From Neobacillus paridis (GTDB taxonomy: Bacteria > Bacillota > Bacilli > Bacillales > Cytobacillaceae), in assembly GCF_016765675.1 (NCBI RefSeq), contig NZ_JAESWB010000181.1, positions 124,001 through 188,000 on the forward strand: a stretch of 64,000 nt of DNA. The letters run 5' to 3'. Both the position numbers and the translations under genes were made by a program. The notes beneath the pieces were generated by a model, which did not search any database, was not told the origin of the DNA, and saw only the letters and a program-made list of their open reading frames with translations. Positions within the stretch are counted from its first letter, which is position 1. Each line of letters begins with the position of its first letter. This document shows, one piece after another, positions 34,872 to 43,649 of this stretch.

Positions 34872-36071
34872 ATGGGAAAAGCGCTTATTATCGGCTGTGG
34901 CGGGGTAGCTTCTGTCGCGATTCACAAATGTGTCCAAAACAGTGAGGTATTTGAAGAGATTTGTATCGCCAGCCGGACCAAGTCGAAATGTGATGCCTTA
35001 AAAGAAAAGCTTGACGGCGGTAAAACCAAAATCACCACCGCCCAAGTCGATGCCAACAATGTCGATGAGCTGATTGCCTTAATTAATCAGGTTAAACCGG
35101 ATATCGTCATGAACCTGGCCTTGCCATACCAAGACCTAACCATTATGGATGCCTGCCTGGCAACGAAAACCCACTATATGGATACAGCGAACTATGAGCC
35201 GGAAGATACGGCGAAATTTGAATACAAATGGCAATGGGATTACCGCCAGCGCTTTGAAGAAGCCGGGATTACCGCCCTGCTTGGCTCAGGCTTTGACCCT
35301 GGCGTAACCGGCGTATTTTCCGCCTATGCCTTGAAACATTATTTTGATGAAATTGAATATATCGACATTCTTGACTGTAATGCCGGCGACCACGGCTATC
35401 CGTTTGCTACCAACTTCAACCCGGAAATCAATATCCGCGAGGTTTCTGCCAACGGCCGCTACTGGGAAAAGGGCGAATGGGTGGAAACGAAGCCGATGGA
35501 AATCAAGCGCGTCTACAATTTCCCGGAAATCGGCGATCGTGATATGTATTTAATGTACCACGAAGAGCTGGAATCGCTGGCGCAAAACATTCCTGGCATC
35601 AAGCGGATCCGTTTCTTCATGACCTTTGGTCAAAGCTATCTAACCCACTTGAAATGTCTCGAAAATGTCGGCATGACCTCGATTGAACCGATTGAATTTG
35701 AAGGGAAACAAATTATTCCGCTACAGTTCTTAAAGGCAGTGTTACCAGATCCAGCTTCGCTTGGACCGCGCACAAAAGGGAAAACGAACATCGGCTGTAT
35801 TTTCCGCGGCAAGAAAGACGGCCAGGAGAAAACGTATTATGTCTACAATGTTTGTGACCACCAAGAGTGCTACCGCGAAGTCGGTTCCCAAGCGGTGTCC
35901 TATACCACCGGTGTTCCGGCGATGATCGGCGCAATGATGGTCCTGACCGGCAAATGGAATAAACCAGGTGTGTACAATGTCGAAGAGTTTGATCCAGACC
36001 CATTCATGGACGCTTTAAACAAGTGGGGATTACCATGGAAGGAAAGCTTCAACCCAGAGCTTGTGGACTAA
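34872..36071 (+). CDS. carboxy(nor)spermidine synthase/dehydrogenase (saccharopine dehydrogenase family)
   Basis: A 399-residue NADPH-dependent enzyme that condenses putrescine (or diaminopropane) with aspartate semialdehyde and reduces the Schiff base to carboxyspermidine (or carboxynorspermidine). The N-terminal Rossmann motif is ALIIGCGGVASVAIHKC. The saccharopine-dehydrogenase-like centre includes VMNLALPYQDLTIMDACL and GSGFDPGVTGVFSAYALKH. The ATG follows GGGGGGAATTG. Four bases separate it from the decarboxylase gene, the classic CASDH-CASDC pair of the alternative spermidine route. A putative attenuator precedes it. Confidence 0.92.
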   Translation: MGKALIIGCGGVASVAIHKCVQNSEVFEEICIASRTKSKCDALKEKLDGGKTKITTAQVDANNVDELIALINQVKPDIVMNLALPYQDLTIMDACLATKTHYMDTANYEPEDTAKFEYKWQWDYRQRFEEAGITALLGSGFDPGVTGVFSAYALKHYFDEIEYIDILDCNAGDHGYPFATNFNPEINIREVSANGRYWEKGEWVETKPMEIKRVYNFPEIGDRDMYLMYHEELESLAQNIPGIKRIRFFMTFGQSYLTHLKCLENVGMTSIEPIEFEGKQIIPLQFLKAVLPDPASLGPRTKGKTNIGCIFRGKKDGQEKTYYVYNVCDHQECYREVGSQAVSYTTGVPAMIGAMMVLTGKWNKPGVYNVEEFDPDPFMDALNKWGLPWKESFNPELVD

Positions 36072-36074
36072 AAG

Positions 36075-37202
36075 ATGAAGTTTCACGAATTACCGACACC
36101 TTGTTATGTTGTGGATAAAGCGCTTCTGGAAAAAAACTTGGAAATCCTGAATGGGGTCATCAAGCGGACAGGATGTAAGATTGTCTTAGCGCAAAAAGCC
36201 TTTTCACTGTATACGTTGTATCCATTGATCGGCAAGTATTTAGACGGCACCACCGCGAGCGGGTTATTTGAAGCCCGCCTTGGCCGTGAAGAAATGGGCA
36301 AAGAAAATCACATCTTTGCCCCGGCCTATCGTGAGGATGAAATCGATGAAATTATCTTGCTTTGCGACCATATTATCTTTAATTCTTTTTCACAGCTGGA
36401 AAAATTTAAGGATAAGGCGCTGGCAGCCGGGAAAAAAGTCGGCTTGAGGATTAATCCGGAATGCTCGACACAAATCGGCCATGCTATCTATGACCCGTGT
36501 TCACCGGGTTCACGCTTTGGCGTAACGCGAGAGCATTTCCGTCCCGAGCTGCTGGACGGTGTTTCCGGGCTGCATTTCCACACCCTTTGTCAGCAAAACG
36601 CTGACGATTTGGAAACGACGTTGAATGCAGTCGAGGAGAAGTTTGGTGAGTGGCTCGGGCAAATGGAATGGATCAACTTTGGCGGCGGCCACCACATTAC
36701 CAGAGAAGATTATGATATTCCTAGACTGGAAGCCTGTATTAAACGAATGCAGCAGAAATACGGCTTGGAGGTCTATCTTGAGCCGGGCGAAGCGGTCGCG
36801 CTCAATGCCGGCTATCTGATTACCACCGTTCTTGATACCCATCAAAACGGAGTCGAGATTGCCATCCTTGATACGTCAGCCTCCTGCCATATGCCGGATG
36901 TCTTGGAAATGCCCTACCGCCCGCCGCTGCTGGGCTCTAGTGAACCGGGCGAGAAGCCGTACACCTATCGGCTTGGCGGGCAAACCTGCCTAACCGGCGA
37001 TATCATCGGCGATTACTCGTTTGATGCGCCGTTAAAGAGCGGCGACCGTTTAGTTTTTGCCGATATGGCGATCTACACGATGGTGAAAAACACCACCTTC
37101 AACGGCATGCCCTTACCAGCCATCGCTGTGCAGGACAAAGACGGCAACTGCGAAATCATCCACCAATTTGGCTATCAGGATTTTAAGATGAGATTAGCAT
37201 AA
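36075..37202 (+). CDS. nspC: carboxynorspermidine/carboxyspermidine decarboxylase
   Basis: A 375-residue pyridoxal-phosphate enzyme of the alanine-racemase-fold decarboxylases. The PLP lysine lies in KIVLAQKAFSLY near residue 41. Further motifs are HFHTLCQQN-like GLHFHTLCQQN, the phosphate-binding INFGGGHHI, and the active-site segment CLTGDIIGDY with its catalytic Cys. It decarboxylates carboxyspermidine to spermidine (or the nor-form), completing the two-gene pathway begun by the preceding dehydrogenase. The substrate chain length in vivo cannot be read from sequence; bacilli usually make spermidine. Confidence 0.93.
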   Translation: MKFHELPTPCYVVDKALLEKNLEILNGVIKRTGCKIVLAQKAFSLYTLYPLIGKYLDGTTASGLFEARLGREEMGKENHIFAPAYREDEIDEIILLCDHIIFNSFSQLEKFKDKALAAGKKVGLRINPECSTQIGHAIYDPCSPGSRFGVTREHFRPELLDGVSGLHFHTLCQQNADDLETTLNAVEEKFGEWLGQMEWINFGGGHHITREDYDIPRLEACIKRMQQKYGLEVYLEPGEAVALNAGYLITTVLDTHQNGVEIAILDTSASCHMPDVLEMPYRPPLLGSSEPGEKPYTYRLGGQTCLTGDIIGDYSFDAPLKSGDRLVFADMAIYTMVKNTTFNGMPLPAIAVQDKDGNCEIIHQFGYQDFKMRLA

Positions 37203-37243
37203 AAAGAGGTCTGTAGAATTTTCTAATGGGTTCGCAATACAGC

Positions 37244-37284
37244 AAATAGGGTACAGAATCGCAACGGTTCTCGTACCCTATTTT
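37244..37284 (+). terminator. rho-independent terminator
   Basis: ATAGGGTAC-GAA pairs with TTC-GTACCCTAT and is followed by TTTTGATT. It ends the carboxyspermidine operon; the A-run on the other side lets it work in both directions. Confidence 0.85.
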
Positions 37285-37323
37285 GATTAAGTGATCGGGG
37301 GATGTGAAATTTCATCATCGGAA

Positions 37324-37497
37324 CTAATGCATGTGCAGTTCTGATGAAAGATTATCAACTTTTGCTTCGATTCGTTCTTGACCTTCTTTTAAAACGATTA
37401 TATCCTGTTTTAAAACGGTTATATCTTGTTTTAAAACGGCTATATCTTGTTTTAAATCTTTCATTTCGCTTAAAATTTGGTTTAAGATTTCCTCCAT
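37324..37497 (-). CDS. 57-residue coiled-coil protein
   Basis: A small, probably cytoplasmic protein made of one coiled coil: an LKQDIAV/LKQDITV/LKQDIIV heptad repeated in tandem, followed by KEGQERIEAKVDNLSSEL. The heptads are encoded by near-identical 21-base DNA repeats (37387-37456), so the number of heptads could vary by slippage. The start MEEILNQ at 37497 has a GGAG site nine bases upstream; the longer frame to 37539 lacks one. Similar short coiled-coil proteins occur in bacilli, function unknown. Confidence 0.65.
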   Translation of the reverse strand: MEEILNQILSEMKDLKQDIAVLKQDITVLKQDIIVLKEGQERIEAKVDNLSSELHMH

Positions 37498-37643
37498 CTT
37501 ACTAAAACTCCACACTCTATTGATTACAGTATAACACAAAAACGGTTACCATAATAGATAGGGACCTGCACTAATGGTTCTGGCCCACTTATAAGGGGCG
37601 GTTCCTGCTGTAACTTCGTTCGCGACGGAATCGCCCCTACCCA

Positions 37644-39248
37644 TTATACTTCCGCTAATGCGACTTCCTGATAGGCTTTAAAGAAGGCACTGCAAAAAGC
37701 GTCCCAATCCAATGCTGCTTCGATCGATGCATCCGATACTTCACCCAGGACCGGCCGTTGCAGCAGCTCCTCAAGCTGCACAGAGAAGCTTTGAATCGTC
37801 TCCTGAGAAGCTCCCTCCAGCACACTGCTGACAAACTCAGCGGGCGGGTACCAATCAGCGACACGGCTAAGATCGCGGTAAATTTGCGTTAACAGTAGAT
37901 TCCGCGGGCCTTCCCATTGTTCGTTGACGACGACATCGCGGAAGATCCTTGGCAGTGAGGAAAACTCCTCCATGACGCCGTGACCGGCAAACACCGAGAT
38001 GGCCTCGCGCAAGACCTCGACCCCTTCTTTGGTCGTACAAATTTTCTGGAGCAAAATCAGCTCTCTCAGGTTAAACAGCTGCTTTCTCATTTCCAGCGGG
38101 CGGTCCGATTTTAGACCGGGATTCAGCGGCTTTTCCAATCGTAAAAACAGGTCATATATTTTGAAGGCGCCTGCGGTTGTCCGCTCCGCGGCATTTTCTA
38201 TTTGCTTTAACTTGCTTGCGGCCAGCGGGTAGTCTTTGATTTTTTTGCCAAAAACGGTCCGGAAATCACTATAAAGCTTTGCTTCACGTGCGGCCCGCAG
38301 CATAAAGCCGGCGCAGGCAATCCCGATTTCGAGCCGTGACAGCGTGAGGACGATCCCAACGGCAACGGCAATCCCTTTATCCTTTGGTCCGATTGGATAA
38401 GCCAAGGCGCCGTTATATTGAATTTCCCCCGTTGGCACTTCAGCTGTCCCCATTTTCCACTTAATCCGGTTAATTTGATAATTATTTCTCTTTTCCTTTG
38501 CTTTATCACCCGGCAGCCATGACGGTACGATAAACGTCGAGACCTTGTCGGACCCGGATATTTTCGCGGTGACAACGGAATAATCAGCGTGGGCTACGGA
38601 ACAGAAAAACTTATTGCCGTAAAGACGATAGTTTTTTCCATCAGGAACCGCTTCCAAAACATTTGCCGGTAAGTCCGAGCCACCTTGGATCTCCGACATA
38701 AACTGGGCCCCAATGGCAAACTCGCCATTTACCCCTTCCTTCGTATGCAGTAGGATTTCCTGCAGCTCGGGGTGGTCTTCATCGGGAAACTCCTCCAACA
38801 AGGCAATCAGTCCATGGGTACAGGTTAACGGGCAGGTGACGCCGCCTTCGCCAATTTGATGAATCAGCAACCGTTTGACAAAGCCTTCCCAAGCAGGCAT
38901 CTGACTGGAGAACAAACCTTCGCCAAAAACGCCCTTTTCTAATTCCAGCGTTTCCGCCGGTCTAACAATTCGATCAATCCTGTGATTAAAGGCATCATAA
39001 TGCAGTAAATAAGGCCGTACCTCCGGCCTTGCCGCCTGGGCGGCTAAGGTGCTCCAACGGGATGAAACAGTTGGCGAAAAGGCCAATAGTTTTTTATGAA
39101 TCTCCCCATAGGCTGAACCGGTATATTTTTTCACCACTTTTTGCAAAAACGGTTCGTCCTGATACCAGTCAAGGGCTTCGCGCTTGGCAACGAATTCGTC
39201 GAAACTGTAGGCATTTTGTCCTCTAACGGCTGTATCTTGAGAAATCAA
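37644..39248 (-). CDS. AidB-like acyl-CoA dehydrogenase family protein
   Basis: A 534-residue flavoprotein of the acyl-CoA dehydrogenase superfamily. Its length and the motifs TCTHGLIALLEEF, FMSEIQGGSDLPAN, the KWKMGTAEVPTGEI segment and the C-terminal VFAGHGVMEEFSSLPRIFRD match the AidB branch, which has an extra C-terminal helical domain. The flavin-binding QGGSD is intact. It is divergent from a MerR regulator and an acyl-CoA ligase and shares a promoter region with them, which points to fatty-acid or branched-chain acyl-CoA catabolism rather than alkylation repair. The start lies behind GGAGTGATC. Confidence 0.85.
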   Translation of the reverse strand: MISQDTAVRGQNAYSFDEFVAKREALDWYQDEPFLQKVVKKYTGSAYGEIHKKLLAFSPTVSSRWSTLAAQAARPEVRPYLLHYDAFNHRIDRIVRPAETLELEKGVFGEGLFSSQMPAWEGFVKRLLIHQIGEGGVTCPLTCTHGLIALLEEFPDEDHPELQEILLHTKEGVNGEFAIGAQFMSEIQGGSDLPANVLEAVPDGKNYRLYGNKFFCSVAHADYSVVTAKISGSDKVSTFIVPSWLPGDKAKEKRNNYQINRIKWKMGTAEVPTGEIQYNGALAYPIGPKDKGIAVAVGIVLTLSRLEIGIACAGFMLRAAREAKLYSDFRTVFGKKIKDYPLAASKLKQIENAAERTTAGAFKIYDLFLRLEKPLNPGLKSDRPLEMRKQLFNLRELILLQKICTTKEGVEVLREAISVFAGHGVMEEFSSLPRIFRDVVVNEQWEGPRNLLLTQIYRDLSRVADWYPPAEFVSSVLEGASQETIQSFSVQLEELLQRPVLGEVSDASIEAALDWDAFCSAFFKAYQEVALAEV

Positions 39249-39272
39249 TTGGGATCACTCCTTTGGTTTGTA

Positions 39273-39327
39273 TTGACAAGTTTGACTATTCAGAATTATT
39301 ATAAGGTTAAGTCTACGTTAACGTCAA
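39273..39327. promoter_or_regulatory. overlapping divergent promoters with ACGTTAACGT operator
   Basis: Plus strand: TTGACA (39273-39278), 18 bp, TATTAT (39297-39302). Minus strand: TTGACG (39327-39322), 18 bp, TATAAT (39303-39298). The two -10 boxes overlap. A perfect palindrome ACGTTAACGT (39315-39324) covers the minus-strand -35/spacer and the plus-strand start region. It is the likely binding site of the MerR protein encoded at 39343. Confidence 0.75.
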
Positions 39328-39342
39328 CTAGGAGTGATAGAA

Positions 39343-39732
39343 ATGTCAGAGGAGCATCTCTTTTCCATTAGCGAGCTGGCAGCGATGTTTGATATCAGCT
39401 CAAGGACGATTCGCTACTATGAAGAGATTGGCATGCTTTCTTCGGAAACACGTGAAAGTTTAACGAAGCAGCGCAAGTATACGAACCAGGAACGGAGAAG
39501 GCTGAAAATGATCCTCCGCGGAAAAAAGCTGGGCTTCAGCCTGCAGGAAATCAAAGAAATGATTGATCTTTACGAAACGAATCCAGAAGGAGTGGAGGAG
39601 AAAAAGCGAATCATCGAATATGCGGACCGCAAGCTGCACGAAATCAACGAACAAATTTCTGAGCTGCAAATTTTACGTGACGAAATCCTTTCCTATAAGG
39701 AACGATATCTTCATTCAAAGGAGTTGGAATAA
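39343..39732 (+). CDS. MerR-family transcriptional regulator
   Basis: A 129-residue regulator. The N-terminal MerR winged helix-turn-helix (FSISELAAMFDISSRTIRYY, EEIGML) is followed by a long dimerisation coiled coil; no metal-binding cysteines are visible, so it is not a metal sensor. MerR proteins of this kind (LiuR-like) control acyl-CoA and branched-chain degradation genes. AGGAG precedes the ATG at 39343; the in-frame GTG at 39334 is less likely. Its stop overlaps the start of the acyl-CoA ligase gene (TAATG). It probably controls both itself with the ligase and the divergent dehydrogenase. Confidence 0.85.
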   Translation: MSEEHLFSISELAAMFDISSRTIRYYEEIGMLSSETRESLTKQRKYTNQERRRLKMILRGKKLGFSLQEIKEMIDLYETNPEGVEEKKRIIEYADRKLHEINEQISELQILRDEILSYKERYLHSKELE

Positions 39733-41219
39733 TGGGAACAACTGTCCATGGAGTACTTGAGAGAAATGCAAGAAAATACCCGGAAAAAGAGGCCTTTATC
39801 ACCGCTTCTAATCGCCTGACCTACGCCGAGATGAATAACACCTGCAATCAGCTCGCCAGGCTCCTGCAGGCCCAGGGTGTTCACCAAGGTGATAAGGTGG
39901 CGGTAATGTCGCGGAACAACGAACATTATTTTTATGCCTTTTTTTCATTAATGAAGCTTGGGGCGATTCCCATGCCGCTCAACATCCGGCTGACGCCCAC
40001 GGAACTAGCGGCGATCCTGAAAGAGGTTGATGCGGCCGGCATTTTTTACGAGGAAGAATTGCAGGCAAATGTCCAAGCAACAAAGGAGCTGCTTCCGCTT
40101 CCCCATGTTATCTCGATTCAACAGGCGGCGGCGCTGGCCGCGAGTTTTTCTGCGGATAATTTGGATTTGCCGATTGATTCTCGGGATGTTTGCGAAATCT
40201 TATTTACCTCCGGAACAACCGGCACTCCCAAAGGGGCCGTGTTCAATCATGAACGGATTTTGGCGGTTGCCACTGCTGTTTCGGTTAATTTTGGTTTGTC
40301 CAATCAAGATAGGATGCTGACGCTTATGCCGCTGTCGCATTCGGCACCGATCAATACCTTTTTCATGAGCGGCCTGTACTGTGGCTGTTCTCATGTCATT
40401 GGCGATTTTGCACCCAAGACATTTTTACAGCTGATTCAGCAGGAAAAAACCACCTTTTCCTTTGCGGCGCCGATTGCCTATTTGCTTTCTTCGCAAGACC
40501 CGGAGATTGACCAATACGACTTATCAAGCATGCGTGTGTTTGCTTACGGTGGCGGCCCGCTGGCACTGGCTTCCTACGAGCGGGTCAAGAAGGCTTTTAA
40601 AAATGACAATTTTTATCAGGTATATGGTTTAACGGAGGCCGGTCCGAACGGCACACTCCTGTATCCCCATGAACATCTTACAAAATCAGGAAGCATCGGC
40701 AAGTATCCAACCGTCAATATGGAGCTGAAGGTGGTTCGTCCGGACGACAGCGAGACAGCTGCAAACGAATATGGGGAGATTATTTTAGCGGGCGACAGTT
40801 TGATGCTTGAATATTATCAAAAGCCAGAGGAAACGGCGGCGGCGATCAAGGGCGGCTGGCTGTATACCGGAGATATTGCTTACAGGGACGAGGACGGCTA
40901 TGTCTACATTGTCGACCGCAAAAAGGATGTGATTATTTCCGGCGGGGTCAATATTTATCCGCGGGAAATCGAGGAAGTATTAGCGAAACATGAGGCTGTC
41001 TCTGAATCGTGTGTGGTCGGGATCCCTCATCCGGAATGGGGCGAAACTGTCAAAGCGGTTGTTGTTACTAAAGGTACGGTGACAGAAGCGGAACTGCGCG
41101 CCTTTGTCAGCGCCTATTTAGCCGATTATAAGTGTCCACGGCTGTATTCGTTCGTCGAGGAACTGCCGCGGAACGCCAGTGGAAAAATCTTAAAGCAGCA
41201 GGTAAAACAACTGAACTAA
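39732..41219 (+). CDS. acyl-CoA synthetase (AMP-forming)
   Basis: A 495-residue adenylate-forming ligase that activates a carboxylic acid to its CoA thioester through an acyl-AMP. The P-loop-like motif FTSGTTGTPKGAVFNHER, the YGLTEAG motif, the hinge YTGDIAYRDEDGYVYIVDRK and the catalytic lysine in PRNASGKILKQQ are all present. The substrate chain length is not clear; the family includes medium- and long-chain fatty acid and aromatic acid ligases. It is coupled to the MerR gene and faces away from an acyl-CoA dehydrogenase, so the three probably form one degradation unit. Confidence 0.9.
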   Translation: MGTTVHGVLERNARKYPEKEAFITASNRLTYAEMNNTCNQLARLLQAQGVHQGDKVAVMSRNNEHYFYAFFSLMKLGAIPMPLNIRLTPTELAAILKEVDAAGIFYEEELQANVQATKELLPLPHVISIQQAAALAASFSADNLDLPIDSRDVCEILFTSGTTGTPKGAVFNHERILAVATAVSVNFGLSNQDRMLTLMPLSHSAPINTFFMSGLYCGCSHVIGDFAPKTFLQLIQQEKTTFSFAAPIAYLLSSQDPEIDQYDLSSMRVFAYGGGPLALASYERVKKAFKNDNFYQVYGLTEAGPNGTLLYPHEHLTKSGSIGKYPTVNMELKVVRPDDSETAANEYGEIILAGDSLMLEYYQKPEETAAAIKGGWLYTGDIAYRDEDGYVYIVDRKKDVIISGGVNIYPREIEEVLAKHEAVSESCVVGIPHPEWGETVKAVVVTKGTVTEAELRAFVSAYLADYKCPRLYSFVEELPRNASGKILKQQVKQLN

Positions 41220-41376
41220 TCTTTGCCATCCTGCACCTGCTTAGAAAAGAGCCGCCAAATAAGAGTTTATGTCGGAGGATATATCCCAAAAGGAAATTGA
41301 AAAATGAGCTTTTGGGATCTAGCCTCTTCATTTTGTTGGTTTTTAATACCGGGGAAAATTCCACATTATGCCCTCT

Positions 41377-41501
41377 ACTTATCCGAAACTATGATTATTT
41401 CTACTGTTCAGGCACCTAGACTGCTTCTACTTGACCAAAACTTTGATTATATCCACTGTTCGGGCACCTAGACTGCTTCTAAGCGACCGGAACTATGAAA
41501 C
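41377..41501. repeat. 2.4 tandem copies of a 52-bp repeat
   Basis: Copies start at 41377, 41429 and 41481 (the last partial). Shared blocks include GGCACCTAGACTGCTTCT, ACTGTTC and AACTATGATTAT/AACTTTGATTAT. It lies in a 620-base gap between the acyl-CoA ligase and hemAT, with no gene seen in the rest of the gap. Confidence 0.85.
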
Positions 41502-41571
41502 TTTCAGCCGCATGAGTTCGAGGTCAGGCCGACTCTATTAAACCTAATCATACAAAAGAGGCAATCCAAAT

Positions 41572-41585
41572 GGTGTCAGGCACCT
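41572..41585. repeat. GTGTCAGGCACC dispersed repeat, half copy
   Basis: GGTGTCAGGCACCT, the same core found at 23935, 24081, 24784, 55221 and 61641 in this window. No function is evident here. Confidence 0.5.
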
Positions 41586-41839
41586 TCCTCTTCGCCTTTT
41601 GGGTAAACGACAAGTCATGATTGTCTTGCTTAGGTATGTCGATCAGCCCTGCTATGATGAAGGGTCCCTGCTTAACAGCGAGAAAGGCTTTTTTCATCAT
41701 TGCACACAAAAAAGTGACAATTTTTTGAAATTAACTAAATCAGTTTGATAAGGGCGTTTCTGTCAGATAATATTAATTTGTTATCTTATTTTAAAAAAGA
41801 TTAGGGATTTGGCAGAATACCATAGGGGGCATGCCGACA

Positions 41840-43129
41840 ATGAATCATACTAAACAAGCTTCAAAGGTTTTCGAAGATCTTGAGCTGGTGAAAAAAGAAG
41901 TTGTACTAGATGTAGATGGATTTAAAGACCTTCCGAATCAATTAATGATCATTCAATTAAGCAAGCGGGATTTAGCCATTGCCAAAGTCATTCAGCCATT
42001 TTTCGAACAACACATGGAAATGATTGTCAGCGAGTATTACACGCAAATTCAAAAGGAAAAATCTTTAGAGCAGATTATTTGGAAAAATAGTACGGTTGAT
42101 CGCCTGAAAGGAACGCTGAAAAAGCATCTTTACGAACTATTTTCGGGGGTCATTGATAGAAAATTTGTTACCCGGCGAAATCGGATTGCTCATATCCACC
42201 TCGTGATCGGGCTGCATACAAAATGGTACATGGCAGCTTTTCAAAGTCTGTTTCAATCCTTTGCAGAAATATTGCAGCAAAATATTGAAGACAAAGATGA
42301 ACTGATGGAGGCCATCAATGTTGTATCCAAACTACTTAACCTTGAGCAGCAGCTGGTGTTGGAAGCTTATCAAGAAGAGATGGAACGAATGAAGCGGGAA
42401 GAACAAGAGAAGAAACAAATCCGGGAACGGGTATTAACAACTGTTGAAAACTTATCTTCTTTTGTTCAGCATACGAACGCCTCGGTAGCTTCTTTAACCG
42501 AAAAGACGACTCATTTGGTGAAGCTGGCGACATCAGGGGTATCATCGGCAAATCAAGTTCAAGAAAAGTCGGTCCAAGGGAAAACAGAAATTGATGACCA
42601 ACAAATAGCCATGACCAATATTTTAGTCAATACCAATGCGATTACTGATGAAATTAAGATTTTGCAGGAAAATTCTCAAAAAATCACTGAAATCGTCCAG
42701 ATTGTCAAGAAAATTGCCGACCAAACCAACCTATTGGCCTTAAATGCTGCCATCGAATCAGCCAGAGCCGGCGACCAAGGGAGAGGATTCGCGGTCGTTG
42801 CCAATGAGGTGAAAAAATTGGCAGAGCGAACGAAAGCTTCTGTTACCGATGTGAACGAATTAATTCACAAAAATCATACTCAGGTTGAAAAATTAACCAC
42901 CATGATTGTCCAGGTAAATAATTTAATTCAAGCCGGCTCCAAAAAAATGAACGACATCGCATCATTCTTTACCAAAATTGTCGACGAGGTGGAGGGCAGC
43001 AAGACACAAAGCAAAGATATCGAAACCGAGCTGGAATCATTTGCTTACTATTTTGGCGAAATCAATCAGGCCATAAGCCAACTTTCCGAAACAACAAGCA
43101 GCTTAGCGCAAATCGTTCATGACTTATAA
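41840..43129 (+). CDS. hemAT: heme-based aerotactic transducer HemAT
   Basis: A soluble globin-coupled chemoreceptor of about 429 residues. Residues ~1-185 are the sensor globin, with a probable proximal His in [20 protein letters not shown]. The C-terminal half is a methyl-accepting signalling domain with the highly conserved hairpin ([20 protein letters not shown], then [18 protein letters not shown]). No membrane segment occurs, as expected for HemAT. It would sense O2 and signal through CheA/CheW. AGGGGG is too close to the ATG at 41831 but well placed for 41840 (MNHTKQ). It is monocistronic between repeat-rich gaps. Confidence 0.9.
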   Translation: MNHTKQASKVFEDLELVKKEVVLDVDGFKDLPNQLMIIQLSKRDLAIAKVIQPFFEQHMEMIVSEYYTQIQKEKSLEQIIWKNSTVDRLKGTLKKHLYELFSGVIDRKFVTRRNRIAHIHLVIGLHTKWYMAAFQSLFQSFAEILQQNIEDKDELMEAINVVSKLLNLEQQLVLEAYQEEMERMKREEQEKKQIRERVLTTVENLSSFVQHTNASVASLTEKTTHLVKLATSGVSSANQVQEKSVQGKTEIDDQQIAMTNILVNTNAITDEIKILQENSQKITEIVQIVKKIADQTNLLALNAAIESARAGDQGRGFAVVANEVKKLAERTKASVTDVNELIHKNHTQVEKLTTMIVQVNNLIQAGSKKMNDIASFFTKIVDEVEGSKTQSKDIETELESFAYYFGEINQAISQLSETTSSLAQIVHDL

Positions 43130-43276
43130 GGCTCATACAGCATGATATGTGAAATTTGAGTGCAGAAAAGGGTTAGCTTAAATCGTTCAGACCATGTAAT
43201 TATTAGTTAGGATCAAGATTTGTCTTTTTTACTTTTGTGATACCTAGCGAGTAATAAAAAAAGATATTGCTGCCTT

Positions 43277-43380
43277 TGAAAACCAGTTAAGTGTCCTTCA
43301 TCCTTGCTATGAAGGACATTTCTACCTTTAAAGACCACTTAAATGTCCTTCATTGGAGGTTAGTCTAAACAGTGGACACG
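43277..43380. repeat. two degenerate copies of a 52-bp unit with a hairpin
   Basis: CCAGTTAAGTGTCCTTCAT (from 43283) recurs as CCACTTAAATGTCCTTCAT (from 43335), offset 52 bp. The first copy contains a perfect hairpin, TGTCCTTCAT (43292-43301) with ATGAAGGACA (43309-43318), which may terminate hemAT. Confidence 0.65.
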
Positions 43381-43384
43381 TTCA

Positions 43385-43530
43385 ATTGGCGGGAGACATG
43401 CTCCTATTGGCGTTTGTCGCTTCTCTATTGGCGATAGCTCTTCTCCTATTGGCGCGTGGCCAGCTTCAATTGGCGAGAACCCTACTCCTATTGGCGGTAG
43501 CCTGCCCCATTTGGCGGATAGCTTACCTTA
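43385..43530. repeat. seven-unit array with a 21-bp period (ATTGGCG core)
   Basis: TTGGCG starts at 43386, 43407, 43428, 43449, 43470, 43491 and 43511: six steps of 21, 21, 21, 21, 21 and 20 bp. The other 14 bases of each unit vary but are pyrimidine-rich (CTCCT, CTTCTCT). Because 21 is divisible by three, an open frame of 60 codons covers it, but that frame has no ribosome-binding site. Confidence 0.9.
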
Positions 43531-43584
43531 ATTAGTGGATCCCCTCCACTTTCAAACAGCTACTTAATTTCCCATACTAAAAAT

Positions 43585-43630
43585 TTGCCATTACTCACTA
43601 TTTTTGCTACAATAACTGACGAACGTTCGT
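43585..43630 (+). promoter_or_regulatory. promoter and palindromic TetR operator
   Basis: TTGCCA (43585-43590), 17 bp, TACAAT (43608-43613). The perfect palindrome ACGAACGTTCGT (43619-43630) sits at the start of transcription, as expected for autorepression by the TetR protein that follows. Confidence 0.8.
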
Positions 43631-43649
43631 TAAATTTGAGGTGTTATGA

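Noticed and set aside
37387..37456. CRISPR-like direct repeats
   Set aside because: The repeats are contiguous, in frame and encode heptads of a coiled coil; there are no spacers or cas genes.
43385..43530. CRISPR array
   Set aside because: Repeat core is only seven bases with 14-base fillers; no cas genes nearby, and dimensions do not fit.
43353..43535. 60-codon plus-strand open frame over the ATTGGCG array
   Set aside because: It is open only because the repeat period is 21 bases; it has no ribosome-binding site, and its Leu/Ala-rich product mirrors the repeat.
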